Assembly (NCBI RefSeq): GCF_021347895.1
Contig: NC_067131.1
Coordinates: 9,576,653-9,640,652, forward strand
DNA length: 64,000 bases
From: Acanthochromis polyacanthus
Taxonomy: Eukaryota; Chordata; Actinopteri; Pomacentridae
Direction: 5' to 3'
This document shows positions 23,574-35,562 of this stretch, in pieces. Numbering within the stretch: the stretch's first letter is position 1; each line of letters begins with the position of its first letter. The translations under genes and the position numbers were made by a program. The notes below the pieces were generated by a model that ran no database searches, was not told the DNA's origin, and was given only the letters and a program-made list of their open reading frames with translations.

Positions 23574-23669
23574 ACAATCCATTCATCCGTACATACATTC
23601 CATCCATCCATACATTCCATCCATCCATACATTCCATCCATCCATCCATCCATCCGTTTTGCCTGCCTT

Positions 23670-23702
<33 letters not shown>
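23574..23702. repeat. (CATC)n and (TC)n microsatellites
   Basis: Tetranucleotide CATC/CATA runs followed by a pure TC tract. The TC tract may serve as the polypyrimidine tract of the acceptor at 23753. Confidence 0.85.
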
Positions 23703-23707
<5 letters not shown>

Positions 23708-23754
23708 GCTCCCTGTGTTTGTCTGTCTCTTGTGCTCTTGTGCTGTCTTCCAGG

Positions 23755-26700
23755 ATGCCTCGGAAGGGGAGACGCTCCCAGGCCCAGAAGCAGCGCTGGA
23801 GGAAGCCGGACGCGTCAGAGATGCCCACCCCTCCTGTCGACGCACCCCACTGCTCACGCTCTCCCCAGTACAAGGTATGTTTACACCCGAACTGACATGC
23901 TCACTTGTGCAATACAGAATGTGCTAAGTTGGACACGGTCATGGCATCCGCACGATGTTGAATTAAATAAGTGTATTCTTTGCTCACAGAAGGTTGGTTC
24001 CACCCTGCCAGCCGGACGGTTCTGGGAAGAGCGGCAGGCGCGTGCAAACTTTATTGCACGTAAGTACTCAGCTGTTTTTATCATGAAATATCTTCACAAA
24101 TCATATTTAGTGTGCCACCAACAATTACCCGTTGAACACAGATTCTGCTGTTTTCATACAATAATAGAAAATGGTGATCGTTGTATGAGCTCTCTGTGTT
24201 TGAAATCCGTTTTAAATCCTCTTTTGCTCTGTCTTCTTGTGAACAGGCCGTGGCACCGGTTACCGCCACAAGGTTAAAAAATGGCCAACTTCACCCTTTA
24301 CTGGGCGCGACCACAAGTTGGTCATTCCTCCTAAGCTACCTGGAAAGAAGGTATAATTATTAATTGTTGCTGTTCGTTTTCTTAAAAAGTTCTTTTGACT
24401 TTGATACTAAAACTGTGGTATTTCTTTTGCAGTTCATTCTTCTTGTCGGGGACTCCCATCTACGTGCTCTTGTAGATGGCTTTATTCGGATGCCAGAGTC
24501 TCGGCTGAGCTTTGGCTTCCTGTCGACTCCGGGGGCCTCTGCTGCGGAAATTCGCACTGAGGTTCTGCATGCTGCAGTTCCTCGTGCGCCTGATGCAGTC
24601 TGCGTCATGGCCCCTGGCAATAACCTGACCAGCACCACTGTGGAGAGGGCAGGGGTGGACTTTGCCAATCTCCTCACCACTTGTGGCAACCGCTGGTCCA
24701 AGGTTTTTGTGGTCGACTTTCCTCCCCGCCTGGTTGTTGACGTCCAACACCAGGACCTGCTTCGGCAGGAATACCGTCGTGTGGCTGCTCGTATGGGTAA
24801 GAGGAAAAAGATTTTTTTCATCAATTCCATTCACTGAATGAACAAACAAGAAAGACGTGAACTACATTTTAACAATTCTCAAGTATCAATGGATATTTTG
24901 GTGCAATGATGACTTTTTTTTTTTTCAATTGTTTTTCAAGGTGTGAAGTTCTTCAACGCTGTGGAGCACTTCCCCCTGAGCAATTTGGTGCTGTGGAGCA
25001 AGGATGGTGTAAGTGTAGTATGTTGTGAAAAACAGTTGTTGATTGGACAAGTTTGGTTCACGGCAGATGTTCACTGACATTAAAACTGTTTGTATGTGTG
25101 TTTTTTTATTTCTTATTTATGCAGGTCCATCTGAGTGATCGTGAGGGGATGGGGATCCTCGTCCAGTTGTTCTGGTCCGCTGCCAACGAGCAACTGGGGA
25201 CACCACTTCCTTCGCCCCGGATCCCTCCTCAGCCTCCAATTCGGAAAGCTACACCCGAATTGGTTGTGAGAGAGGGATCCCCTGCTCCACCCAGCCCGAA
25301 ACCCCGTGAGCGGAGGAAAATTGGTCAGGGCGGCAAGGTAATTGATAAATTGCTTTATGTTTTTTAGACTTTTTTTTTAGACAACTGTGACATCATGTAT
25401 TGTGATAATAATGGTAATAATATGTGTACTGTGGTTAAAAAAAAATTACAGTTATAATTCACTGTGACGCTTTCTGTGATTGCAGACGAGCCATCCTCGG
25501 GAACCTCCCCGGTCCAGAGGTTCACCAAAGCCCAGGATGGCTCAACAGCAGGTTTGTGATTCTTTAGATATTTCTTTCGGATGCTGTTGGTTGTTTTTTG
25601 ACAGGACAAACTGTAATTAGTAGTGTCTGCTTTGTGTTTTACAGGTGGAGGAGAGCTTTCTTCCGCTGAACCCCGTCTGGTTCAGCAGCACAGCCCTAAG
25701 TGCCATGGAGAAAGTGTCTCCCTCCAATATGTCTTGCCTGGCGGACTTCAAGGCTTCTCCTAAGCCAAAGAAGGTAAGTTTATTGATTAAAATTTTATCT
25801 CCCGCAGAAGGATTGTGTGAATGCTCAAACATGTAATTCCTGACAGTTAATTCTGCACGTTTTTTTTAGTGTCATCTGCAATTAAGTAAAACTAATTCAT
25901 AACAACAGCCACAAATAATAACAGACTTGAATCAGCTACACAGAAATGTAGTTGTAAATTGTTTGATAGCTGTTCAACTCAATTTAATTGGTATCTCATT
26001 TGGTTGGCACAGGTGGCGTCCCCTGCAGTTCTGCGCAGCTGCCCGCGGAACACTACTCCTCCTTCTGCTTCTTCTCCAGTGAACAAGGTATATTACTTTC
26101 TGACACAACTGTCACACACTGCACATTTGGAGCTCTTTCAATTGCAGCATGCACAGTGTCACAACAAGGCGAGTAGACTGTGCTCATTGTCTGAAATGCT
26201 GTGATTTGTCAGGAGCCTGGAACACCTCCAGCTCTGCGTTCCTGGAGATCAGAGGAGGACGCCCCTTCAGGCTTGACCACCGCAACTCAGGCGGTAAGTT
26301 GTCTTTCCTTTGGGTTTGGATTTTGATTGAAAACATTAATCAACTTCACAGTTAGTTTGTTTGTGCTAAAGAGAGGCAGTAACAACACTTGTGTTTCTGG
26401 GATGCATTTCTTTAAACTTCAGTAATTAATGTTTAATTGATGTTTCTGATGGTGCAGGTGGCTGCTCGGGCAGCAGTGAGACGGCCCAGGACCCCGGACG
26501 GGCACCCCCCCCACTGCCCAACTGCAGTGCATGATGTAAGCTTCCTCTGACCACATGCTGACTCCATTCCACAGGCATCTACATTGTCCACACTGACACT
26601 TGCTATGTTTTTTCTCATCTGTCATCAGCTGTTTGACTCACCCCCGGCCAGATTGTCCTGCAGTTGGGGCAAGACAGAAACCCCTCTCTGTTCTCCCATT

Positions 26701-27380
26701 GCAAAGGTAAGGATTAGTCCTCTTCTCATCAATATGTATCATCTTACTGAAAAATCATCATCATTTCACTGAAGTTTTGTTGTTCTGTCTTTAGATGGCC
26801 AAGATGATGACCCCCTTACCGGATGGACAGGTCTGGAGAGCTGATGGTGCGGGCTGCAAGCCTCCTTCTCCTGAGAAGGTATATTTACCTCTCTATAATC
26901 AATTAAAAGAACATTACAAAGCAGGCATCTCCATTTGTGGCCATTTTTGTCGTTCCTGTTTTTTTCTGGCACATTTACTGTATAATCACAATTCCAATGA
27001 ATCGCTAGCATTAGGAAAATTGAAGCTACTAGCTAGCTGGCTATCAGCTACCAATCTAGCTTATTTGTTAACTTGCTATCTTTCGGGTAGCTAGCTTTGT
27101 GACAACTGAAACTACTGGCTCGCGAGCTGACAGCTAGCAGTCTAGCTTATTCAAAGGCTAGCTAGCCGTTAGCTAGATAGATTGCTTTTGGATAGCAAGC
27201 TTTTAGACAACTGATGGTATTTAGTCGTTAGCCAACTGTCTAGCTATCGTGTTGCTTTATTTTTTAAGTGTCACTGTTATTGTCATTTATCAGATGACCC
27301 GAACACCGACTCCATCACAAGCCCAGTGGCCCTGGTTTATGACAGCTGCATCCACATCAGCTGATGCACCAACAGACAAG
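23755..27380 (+). CDS. SGNH/GDSL hydrolase-domain, proline-rich protein; coding exons 1-14 of the Helentron fusion gene
   Basis: Fourteen exons, all GT-AG, reading without a stop: 23755-23874, 23990-24059, 24247-24350, 24433-24796, 24941-25008, 25125-25337, 25486-25551, 25645-25773, 26013-26087, 26213-26293, 26458-26535, 26629-26706, 26795-26878, 27294-27380; 539 codons. Start chosen at ATG 23755, one base after the acceptor. Exons 1-3 are basic. Exons 4-6 form an SGNH hydrolase fold: nucleophile block [11 protein letters not shown] (Ser codon 24454), GNN block (24616-24624), and DGVHLSD, whose Asp (25003) and His (25128) are split by intron 5. A lipase/esterase-type activity is the family expectation; the substrate is unknown. 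Exons 7-14 are short proline/serine-rich cassettes, all phase 0 at both ends, mostly with AAG before the donor. The last exon joins 28346 (Helentron) or 35563 in frame. The exon chain is my reconstruction, without transcript support. Confidence 0.75.
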
Positions 27381-27880
27381 GTAAGTTTATTCCTCTATGA
27401 TGGACATGTTAGACAATACACAAGTATTTTTTTTGTAAAGTCATGATTGTTTTTTTTTTTTGTTTACTGCAGTTAAAAATATTTTTTGGCAATTGAGAGA
27501 ACTGTTATTACGCTGGTCACAATACAATAATCTACCTGTAATGCTGTGTTGTGTGCCATTGCTTTCACAAAGTAACTCTTTCTTCTAATCAGGGTTTTAC
27601 ATTAGTACTAGCCACTGGCAAAATTCATGTAGAAAAGGTTTTGGTGAATAAAATATTTACATCACTTGCCATTGGCATGTCAGTGGAATACTGACTTTGC
27701 TATGTAATTGGATTTCAGACAAACAGGAGAAGTATGTGGTCCAGGCAGTCTTCATGATCTGTTCAAATGCAGTTTCAAGAAAAAAGAAAATATGTTGCAA
27801 TGCCCTGGAAAAAAATCCCGGAGGGAAATTCTACAAATATACAATAATACAACAAAACACACAGACACATATATATCTAT

Positions 27881-27887
<7 letters not shown>

Positions 27888-27968
<81 letters not shown>

Positions 27969-27982
27969 CAGAGAGAGAGAGA
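27888..27982. repeat. (CA)n, (TA)n and (GA)n compound microsatellite
   Basis: Consecutive CA, TA and GA tracts within intron 14 (27381-28345). The rest of that intron is AT-rich and unremarkable. Confidence 0.9.
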
Positions 27983-28345
27983 GTGTGTGTAAACTATATA
28001 TAAAATATATATTATGTATAATATATTATATACATAATATACACATATACATAATATGCGTGATTGCAATAAACGTACAAATATGTATATTAGACTTGCT
28101 AAGGTAATAGTAAGCAATAACACGCTAAAATAATACAAGATTTCCATAAATTGGTGAGAGGATGTTCATAATGTAGGAACAATAAAAGTTGTCACTGAAA
28201 CATTAAATCATACGATCCTTTACCTGAAGACACATTCAACACATTTCTAAAAGCTAGTACTAATGCCGAACTACAAAAAAATTAAACTGTCTGAATAAAT
28301 AATGAAAATATAATAATTACTGATCACAATTTGTCATAATTTCAG

Positions 28346-31300
28346 GATAAAACCAGGAGCGAGAGTCGCCGTGTGGAGTCAGTCCGGGCCAGTCATTCTC
28401 AGAATGATAGGAGGTACAAAGTATTTTCCCGCAACCATCAGTGTACCTGTATTGCATTGACATTTCTGGCATACCACACTGAGGGCTGTCAGTTCACCAG
28501 GACTACACTCGATAGAGTCCTGGCTCAGGGAGACGCGCTGTATGTCGGAGTCAAACAGCAGTTGATTCGCGACAAGACCTTCCGGAGCAATCACCTGGCA
28601 GTCGAGGAGATGCCAAAACAAGTCCTCACAGACAGACATTTGTATAATGTCAACATGTGTGAGATCAGGTGTGGCTTTTTCAAAACTAAAGCATCGAGCC
28701 CCGGAAGACAGCAGTGGTGGCTTCCGCTTGCCAGCCAGCTGCAGTGTCTTTCAGCAGAGGTTAGTCAGGCTTTAATCATCATTGCACCCGAGGTTATTGC
28801 TGTTTTCCGTGATCAGTCTGGGAGGTATGGAGTGTTTGATTCCCACTCCAGAGACTCAAGAGGATTACCTTCTCATTCCGGGAAGGCGATCGTCATGACT
28901 TTCGCGGAACTCAGTGACCTGGCTAACCACCTCCACACACTCTTTAGAGACCGTGGAGACTCTGCAAGTTACGAGTTTGTCCCTGTATCTTTTCAGACTG
29001 ACAGCCCCAGTGCCCCACATCCTCAACAATCCCCGGAAACTGAGGTTCAACATGAAGTGTCTGAACCTGCTCTCCTCGCATTGCAGGCAGACAGTGGGAC
29101 GGCTGTCAAAATTGAGGAGGACGTTAAAGGTTCCTCAGCTGTCCCACAAGCAATAAAGCTCTCTAAATTGGACAAAGATCGGAGGCGAAAAGCCAAGAGG
29201 AGAGCATGTGACAAAAAGGAACAAGTGCAAGAAAAAATTGGGAAAAAAACTTGTGAGAGAATCCGGTATTCCAGCTGTGCCGAATTCCGCAGAAAAAAAA
29301 TTCAGGCACAGAGTAAGTGTGTGCAAAAGAACCATGAACAACGGCTCTTGTCCTCTAAAAAATACTATGCCAAGTTCAATGTCAAAATGCGAGACAGAGT
29401 TAAAAACAAATACATGACAGATTCTGCTTTTCGGAGCAGGAAAATAAATTATGTCGTCAAGAGGTACAGCATGGATCCAGCCATTCCGAACAGGCAGAAA
29501 GAATATCTTGTCAAGAGGTACAGCACGGATCCAGCCTTTCGAAACAGGCAAAAAAAATATGTTGTCAAGAGGTACAGCATGGATCCAGCCTTTCGGAACA
29601 GGCAGAAAACGTATGTTGTCCACAGGTACAGGAAGGATCCAGAGTTCAGGCTACAGCATATTCAACGCTGTAGTCTGCTCAGAAGACGCAGGTTGGCTGC
29701 CAATCCTGACATGCGTCAGAAGTTGTGGAGAGCACTGAGCATCAGGCGGAAATACCGACAGCTCGGAACCTCTCGCCAGCCAGTGCTAACTTCAGTGATG
29801 GCAGCGGCAATAACAGCATTCCGTGAGACCATCAGCCACGGACCAACATACATCTGCACCGTCTGCCACAGGACTATGTTTCCAAATCAAGTCAAGTCAT
29901 GCAAGAGAGTTAAATACTCCACCAACATCGACGTGGCACAGGCTTGCTTGACTGGAACATATGTGCATGTCTGTGACGCTGAGTGCTCCTCCCCTTGCTC
30001 AATGCCACCAGAGAGACTGCAGGAGTGGATCTGCCACAACTGTGACAGCCACCTCAGCCGTGGGAGGATGCCAACACATGCAGTAGCGAACAATTTAGAG
30101 TTGGCAGCCATTCCCCCGGAGTTGGCCGAACTCAATGTGCTGGAGAGACAGCTCATCGCAAAAATCCTCCCGTTTGCGAAGATCATCGCCTTACCGAAAG
30201 GACAGCAGCGAGCAGTCCATGGAGCTGTTGTGTGCGTTCCATCGGAAGTGGAAAGCGTTGTCAACAGTCTTCCACGTCCCCTCCCAGAAGCACAGCTACT
30301 GCAGGTGAAATTAAAGCGTCACATTCGATTCAAAGGTTACCAGCACTTTTACACTGTCAACATGAAGAATGTGCTGGTAGCCCTGGAAAAACTCAGAGAG
30401 CAGCACTCTGAGTATTCTGATGTGACCATTGACCAAGAGGCCACGTTCCATAACCTCCTCCACGACTCGGACAACGAATGCACGGATGATGTGCAGTGGG
30501 GAGAAGACGGCATGCTCGACGAGGAGCTGCTGGAGGCGGCTGAAAGCTACACTGAGCCAGACTTGGCCGATTTTGTGTCAGCCGCAGGAACGAGTCGGCA
30601 ACCCGATTGGCCAGAAGACGACCAAAGACGTAATACTGACATGCCATCACCAAGCACTGAGCTGGAAAACCTGTCCAATGATGTCACGAGAGAAACCCTC
30701 TTGGAGGAGTCTGCTGACGACATAGACTCTCAGCACGACGGCATGGATGCTGCCCAGTGGGGAGAAGACATCTTGGACCAAGAGCTGCTACAAGTATCTG
30801 ACAGCTACCAGAACAATTTAGCTGCAGATGCACCCACCGAACAGCAGGAGGAGCTAAGACCTGGACTTGCTCTGGACACCTGCATGCAGCCACCAGACAT
30901 TGCGCAGGAAATCCTTTCCTATGGAGATGGCATTTTCAGTGTTGCCCCCGCCCAAGGCAACAAACCTGTGGGATTTTTTGCAATCCCCAAACTGGAAGCC
31001 ATGGCGTTCCCTGTGCAGTTTCCCACGGGAGAGAACACGCTGGATGAAGACCGTCCCATCAAGCTTTCACCCAGCAGATACTTTAACGCCAGGCTTTTCG
31101 GGGCAGACACGCGGTTTGCCGAGGACCAAACTTACCTTTTCTTTGCGCAGTTTGTAACGGAGACGAACCTCGCAAGAGGAAGTATGTCGATACAAATGCG
31201 CAAAGGAAAGATGCGCACAAAAGACGGGCGTGCCATCAAAAACTCCATGCTCCAGGACAAAGAGGAGGTGGAGAGATTAATTCAGGCCAAAGAGGCCATG

Positions 31301-34300
31301 CGATTTATGCAGCCTCTGAGAGGCACGCCCGCATATTGGAATAAAAGCCTGAGAGATTTGCATGCTATGCTCAGGCAACTCGGCAAACCGACGTTCTTTT
31401 TGACTTTTTCGGCAGCTGAGATGAGATGGCCTGAAATAATTGGGGTCATCAAATCTCAGCAAGGACAAACACTTGGTGACTTTTCCGAACTGGACTGGAA
31501 AGCCAAGTGTGACATTTTGCGCAGTAACCCTGTCACCGTAATGCGCATGTTTGAAAAACGCGTGGATGCCCTTATGGCAAAGTTGATCCTCTCACCAGCG
31601 CAGCCGATCGGCGAGGTGGAGGATTATTTTTACCGCGTTGAATTTCAGGCCCGCGGAAGCCCACACATTCACATGCTAGTGTGGGTCAAAGACGCCCCTG
31701 TGTACGGCGAGGACTTGGACCACACCGTATGCAGGTTCATTGACCGCCACATTTCCTGCCAGATGCCTGACCCCGAGAAGGACCCGGAGCTCCACAAAAT
31801 CGTCTCGGAGGTTCAGGTACACAGCAGGAGCCACACCGGCTCTTGCCGAAAGGGAAACGTGGTGTGTCGTTATGGCTTCCCCAAGCTGCCGTTTGATATC
31901 ACCTGGATCACGGAGCCCTTTGCTGCCGATGTGGAAATGGAAGATGGTCAAGAACAGGAAGAGGTGATGAAGGGACGGAGGGAGCAGATCCGTCGGCAGC
32001 AAAGGGAAGCAAAGGAAAAGCTTCGGCACCTGAGAGAGCTCCTCATGGATCCGAAGGCCTCCTTTGAGAGCTTGTCAGATCTCCTCCGTCGATGCGACTT
32101 GGAACACGACGCCTATCTGAAGTGCGCCGAAAATCTGACAAGCGGGAGCGTGGTCATGCTGAAGCGGCAGCCGAACGAATGTTGGGTTAACGCCTATAAC
32201 CCAGACCTTCTCCGCGCTTGGAACGCAAACATGGACATCCAGTACGTCCTGGACGAGTACTGCTGTGCCATGTACATGATGTCATACATCACCAAGCCGG
32301 AGCATGAGATGACCGAGATCCTGAACTCGGTCGTGAAGACCAGCAGAGAGTCTGCTTTCAACCAAAGTGAGGAAATGAGAAAGATCATGCAGGCCTATGC
32401 GAAGCACCGAGAGGTCAGCGCCCAGGAGGCAGTGGCTCGCACGTGCAGCTTGCCCCTGAAAAAGTGCTCGCGGTCTGTGATTTTCCTCTCCACAGACGAG
32501 GAAGCCATGAAGATGAGTCTTCCTATGAGTCGCCTGAAGGACATGGCACCTGACTCTGAAGAGGTCTGGATGTTGGGGGTACCTGACAAGTACCTGTTCA
32601 GACCAAAGACTCCCGAGTTTCAGGGGATGTGCCTGGCTGAGTTTGCATCAGACTACCGGGTAGTCTACGGCGAACAAGCACAGGGCCCCAGTGCCATTGC
32701 CCTTTTGTGTGACAAAGGACATATTGCCAAGAGGACAGCCGGAAAACCAGCAGTCGTTCGATATGCGCGCTTCTCTGAGACCAAGGCGCCAGAGAAACAT
32801 TTCAGACGACTGCTAAAGCTGTACCTCCCCCACCGATCTGATGATGAACTCAACGACGGGGGTCGCACCTCGTACGAAGAGTTCTACAAATCGCGACGCG
32901 ACGTCAAGGACATCGTGGACCACAACAGGAAGCGATTCGAGGGACGAGGCGCAGGCATGGAAAAGGCACTCCAGAACGTCCAGTTCGGTCCGGTCCTCAA
33001 CGCTTGGAACACGTTCGCACCCGAGGTTGAGGCGGAACGGCAGGAGTGTCTTGAGCTCCGTGAAAAGATCCCAGAGGAGCAGGACGAAGACGCCGTGCCC
33101 GACTTTGAAGACCTGAATGTCGGTGAACCCGTCCCCCGAATCGAGGCGCCTCGGTTAAGTCCAGACTTTGTCCGCAAGATGTTTCAGAGTCTGAACGAGA
33201 CCCAGGCGTGCGTCTTCTACGCTGTGCGCCAGTGGTGCCTTCGGCGTGTGTGGGGCCAAGATCCAGAACCGTTCCACTACTTTGTCTCTGGTGGAGCTGG
33301 TTGCGGTAAGTCCCACGTCATCAAGTGCATTCATGAGGAAGCAACGAGGATTCTGCGGCAGCTCCCGAGATTCCGGGACGCAGCTGACATGTCCCAGCCC
33401 ACTGTCCTTCTGACTGCCTTCACGGGCACAGCAGCCTTTAACATCGCGGGCAAAACGTTGCACTCTGTCCTTAAGCTTCCCAGGTCCCTGGAACCGCCGT
33501 ACCAGGGCCTGGGCAATGCACTTGATGAACTTCGAGCAACTTTGTCTTCGGTGGAAATTCTCATCATCGATGAGATTTCCATGGTTTCCAAGAAGCTGTT
33601 TGCCTACGTCAACTGGCGATTCCAGCAGCTCAAAGGAAACCGAAAACCTTTTGGCGGCATTTCCGTTCTTGCAGTCGGTGACTTTTACCAGCTGCCGCCG
33701 CTGGGCAGAGCCAAGCCGCTCTGTGTCTACGAGGAGACAGAGTTCGATCTCTGGAGAGAGCGCTTCACCATGGTCAACCTCACGGAGATCATGCGCCAGA
33801 AGGATGACCGAGCGTTCGCCGAACTCCTCAATCGACTGCGTGTCAAGCGCAAGCAAGATCCTCTGTGCGCTGCGGACAGAGGCTTGCTCATGAGAGCCGT
33901 CTCTGACGGCAAAGATTGCCCGCCAGGAACGCTACACGTCTTTGCCACCAACAAGCAGGTAGATGGTCACAACGCAGCCACCGTGGCCTCCCTGCTTAAA
34001 GGGGACGTCAAAATAGCGGCAGAGGACTACAGGAAGGATGTCGCTACCGGCAGGAAGGTGCCTGTGCCCAACATCAAAGGCACCAAGAGAGATTTGCCTG
34101 ACAGCATAATGGCCGCTGAAGGAGCAAGAGTTATGCTGATCAGGAATCTCAACGTGGAGGATGGCCTTGTCAATGGAACCTTTGGGACCATCTCCACCAT
34201 TCTGCCTGACAGACGTGACCCCAAAGTCGTGAGGTTCCTTGGACTTAAGCTGGACAATTCCACAGCAGGACAGACTCTCCGCAAGAAGCTTCTGGGCCCC

Positions 34301-35323
34301 TCGGACGACTTGGTCTACGTCGAGAGATCCGAGGAGAGCATCGGTCGCAAGGGCGGAGTCGTGAGACGTCAGTTCCCCGTCAAGCTGGCCTTTGCGTGTA
34401 CAGCCCACAAAGTTCAGGGAATGACGGTGACGTCGGCTGTCGTGAGCCTGAAACGCATGTTTCAGCCGGGCATGGCATATGTGGCGCTTAGTCGCACCAC
34501 TTCTCTTCAAGGTCTCACCATCACCGACTTTGATGAGACAAAGATCTATGCTGACCCTGCCATTACGACAGCTTTGGAAGACATGCGCAGCGCGAGTTTC
34601 CAGAGTGTTACTCCGCTGTTGCACCGCTTGGACTGGACGGAGCGACCAGATGCAGAGGTGACAATCGTACATCATAACACCCAAGGGCTTCCATCTCACA
34701 TGGTGGACCTGAAGTTGCATCATGAACTCAGGTTGGCAGATGTGCTTTGTCTCACCGAGACACATCTGTCAGGGTCCTCTGTATCCTCATGCTTTGATCT
34801 GGAAGGATACACTGTGTTTCACCGCAGCAGACAGGCGTCTTACACCACGTGCAGGGACATGGCGTCAAAGGCCGGGGGTGGAGTTGCCATGTACTGCAGG
34901 ACCGCTCTGATGGCGGAGGCGCCGAGCTGCATGGTACGTGTCACAGATCTGGAATGTCTGGTCATGAAGGTTGAGGTCCCAGTCAAAGTGCTAATAGCAA
35001 CTGTGTATAGACCCCCAGATTTTGGTTTGCAAAAGTTTCTGCCAAACCTGAACGCTCTCTTGGACACATTGGAACTGATGGATCACCAGCCCATTGTTGT
35101 TTGTGGTGACTTCAATGAAGACCTCCTTTCCAGAGGCAAAAAAAGCATAAGAGATGCACTTCTGTCCAGGGGCTACAACCAATTGATCACAGAGTCTACC
35201 ACAGACAAGAACACTGTGATTGATCACATTTACATTTCCCAACCTGAGAAATGTGTTCAGTCAGGTGTTCTCCAAACATATTATAGCTATCACAGCCCGG
35301 TCTATTGCATTTTGACTGGCTAA
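28346..35323 (+). CDS. Helentron RepHel protein with protease-like N-terminus and EEP endonuclease; exon 15
   Basis: One 6,978-nt exon after acceptor TTTCAG (28345), 2,325 codons to TAA 35321-35323, no internal stop. Order: (1) cysteine-protease-like domain with QCTC (28439-28450) and VFDSHSR (Asp 28838, His 28844), resembling the herpesvirus large-tegument USP fold; (2) basic region with four to five 18-residue repeats (29417-29653); (3) Cys-rich region CxxC...CxxC (29864-30050), DUF6570-like; (4) duplicated acidic motif QWGED...LDxELL; (5) Helitron Rep: HUH motif PHIHML (31661-31675) and tyrosine region [13 protein letters not shown] (32258-32296); (6) PIF1-type helicase: Walker A GGAGCGKS (33289-33312), [12 protein letters not shown], late motifs HKVQGMT and VALSR; (7) EEP endonuclease: [26 protein letters not shown] (34660-35323). 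Helitron-type rolling-circle transposition is the family role, and EEP marks the Helentron branch. The full open frame suggests recent activity or retained function. Confidence 0.88.
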   Translation, partial: DKTRSESRRVESVRASHSQNDRRYKVFSRNHQCTCIALTFLAYHTEGCQFTRTTLDRVLAQGDALYVGVKQQLIRDKTFRSNHLAVEEMPKQVLTDRHLYNVNMCEIRCGFFKTKASSPGRQQWWLPLASQLQCLSAEVSQALIIIAPEVIAVFRDQSGRYGVFDSHSRDSRGLPSHSGKAIVMTFAELSDLANHLHTLFRDRGDSASYEFVPVSFQTDSPSAPHPQQSPETEVQHEVSEPALLALQADSGTAVKIEEDVKGSSAVPQAIKLSKLDKDRRRKAKRRACDKKEQVQEKIGKKTCERIRYSSCAEFRRKKIQAQSKCVQKNHEQRLLSSKKYYAKFNVKMRDRVKNKYMTDSAFRSRKINYVVKRYSMDPAIPNRQKEYLVKRYSTDPAFRNRQKKYVVKRYSMDPAFRNRQKTYVVHRYRKDPEFRLQHIQRCSLLRRRRLAANPDMRQKLWRALSIRRKYRQLGTSRQPVLTSVMAAAITAFRETISHGPTYICTVCHRTMFPNQVKSCKRVKYSTNIDVAQACLTGTYVHVCDAECSSPCSMPPERLQEWICHNCDSHLSRGRMPTHAVANNLELAAIPPELAELNVLERQLIAKILPFAKIIALPKGQQRAVHGAVVCVPSEVESVVNSLPRPLPEAQLLQVKLKRHIRFKGYQHFYTVNMKNVLVALEKLREQHSEYSDVTIDQEATFHNLLHDSDNECTDDVQWGEDGMLDEELLEAAESYTEPDLADFVSAAGTSRQPDWPEDDQRRNTDMPSPSTELENLSNDVTRETLLEESADDIDSQHDGMDAAQWGEDILDQELLQVSDSYQNNLAADAPTEQQEELRPGLALDTCMQPPDIAQEILSYGDGIFSVAPAQGNKPVGFFAIPKLEAMAFPVQFPTGENTLDEDRPIKLSPSRYFNARLFGADTRFAEDQTYLFFAQFVTETNLARGSMSIQMRKGKMRTKDGRAIKNSMLQDKEEVERLIQAKEAMRFMQPLRGTPAYWNKSLRDLHAMLRQLGKPTFFLTFSAAEMRWPEIIGVIKSQQGQTLGDFSELDWKAKCDILRSNPVTVMRMFEKRVDALMAKLILSPAQPIGEVEDYFYRVEFQARGSPHIHMLVWVKDAPVYGEDLDHTVCRFIDRHISCQMPDPEKDPELHKIVSEVQVHSRSHTGSCRKGNVVCRYGFPKLPFDITWITEPFAADVEMEDGQEQEEVMKGRREQIRRQQREAKEKLRHLRELLMDPKASFESLSDLLRRCDLEHDAYLKCAENLTSGSVVMLKRQPNECWVNAYNPDLLRAWNANMDIQYVLDEYCCAMYMMSYITKPEHEMTEILNSVVKTSRESAFNQSEEMRKIMQAYAKHREVSAQEAVARTCSLPLKKCSRSVIFLSTDEEAMKMSLPMSRLKDMAPDSEEVWMLGVPDKYLFRPKTPEFQGMCLAEFASDYRVVYGEQAQGPSAIALLCDKGHIAKRTAGKPAVVRYARFSETKAPEKHFRRLLKLYLPHRSDDELNDGGRTSYEEFYKSRRDVKDIVDHNRKRFEGRGAGMEKALQNVQFGPVLNAWNTFAPEVEAERQECLELREKIPEEQDEDAVPDFEDLNVGEPVPRIEAPRLSPDFVRKMFQSLNETQACVFYAVRQWCLRRVWGQDPEPFHYFVSGGAGCGKSHVIKCIHEEATRILRQLPRFRDAADMSQPTVLLTAFTGTAAFNIAGKTLHSVLKLPRSLEPPYQGLGNALDELRATLSSVEILIIDEISMVSKKLFAYVNWRFQQLKGNRKPFGGISVLAVGDFYQLPPLGRAKPLCVYEETEFDLWRERFTMVNLTEIMRQKDDRAFAELLNRLRVKRKQDPLCAADRGLLMRAVSDGKDCPPGTLHVFATNKQVDGHNAATVASLLKGDVKIAAEDYRKDVATGRKVPVPNIKGTKRDLPDSIMAAEGARVMLIRNLNVEDGLVNGTFGTISTILPDRRDPKVVRFLGLKLDNSTAGQTLRKKLLGPSDDLVYVERSEESIGRKGGVVRRQFPVKLAFACTAHKVQGMTVTSAVVSLKRMFQPGMAYVALSRTTSLQGLTITDFDETKIYADPAITTALEDMRSASFQSVTPLLHRLDWTERPDAEVTIVHHNTQGLPSHMVDLKLHHELRLADVLCLTETHLSGSSVSSCFDLEGYTVFHRSRQASYTTCRDMASKAGGGVAMYCRTALMAEAPSCMVRVTDLECLVMKVEVPVKVLIATVYRPPDFGLQKFLPNLNALLDTLELMDHQPIVVCGDFNEDLLSRGKKSIRDALLSRGYNQLITESTTDKNTVIDHIYISQPEKCVQSGVLQTYYSYHSPVYCILTG
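29417..29653 (+). repeat. 54-nt coding repeats (18 residues)
   Basis: Tandem in-frame units of the form [18 protein letters not shown], four to five copies with increasing divergence at both ends. They are highly basic, suggesting nucleic-acid contact or nuclear targeting. Confidence 0.85.
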
Positions 35324-35562
35324 AGCCTCACCAGCCAACACTGATTTGATGATGGCCGTACTTTCATCCCATCTCCTTACATTTTCAACATAAATTTTTC
35401 TTGGTTCAATGTCTTGGCTGGAAATCTATTCTGTTCAGTCCCATTTTACAGTTGTGTCACACATTTTTCATGTGACTCAGTGTTGTGGCACATTGTGCTA
35501 CTGTTGTTTGTTCTTGGTATGTTTTGTTCTGTTCTTTGAGTTCCAGGTCTGAGGGGGTCCAG

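Larger units (their letters stand above)
18329..23753 (+). other. Putative intron 1 with internal duplication and nested transposons
   Basis: About 5.4 kb. Two diverged copies of one intronic segment (about 19098-19470 and 22990-23480, sharing GTGCCAGTGCTTTGTTCCAT and AGGACATCATGATGAGTATA) flank a decayed LINE. The left third has further short partial copies (AATAGCGTGGTTAAAC near 18,673 and AATAGTGTGGTTAAAC near 19,013). Confidence 0.5.

Noticed and set aside
23383..23895. 170-aa open frame running into coding exon 1
   Set aside because: Its N-terminal part is translated CATC/TC microsatellite and intron. The ATG at 23755 just after an acceptor is the better start.
28865..34765. Several minus-strand open frames opposite the Helentron exon (for example 33155-33856 and 33932-34765)
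   Set aside because: Antisense shadows of a GC-rich coding exon whose plus-strand frame has clear domains.
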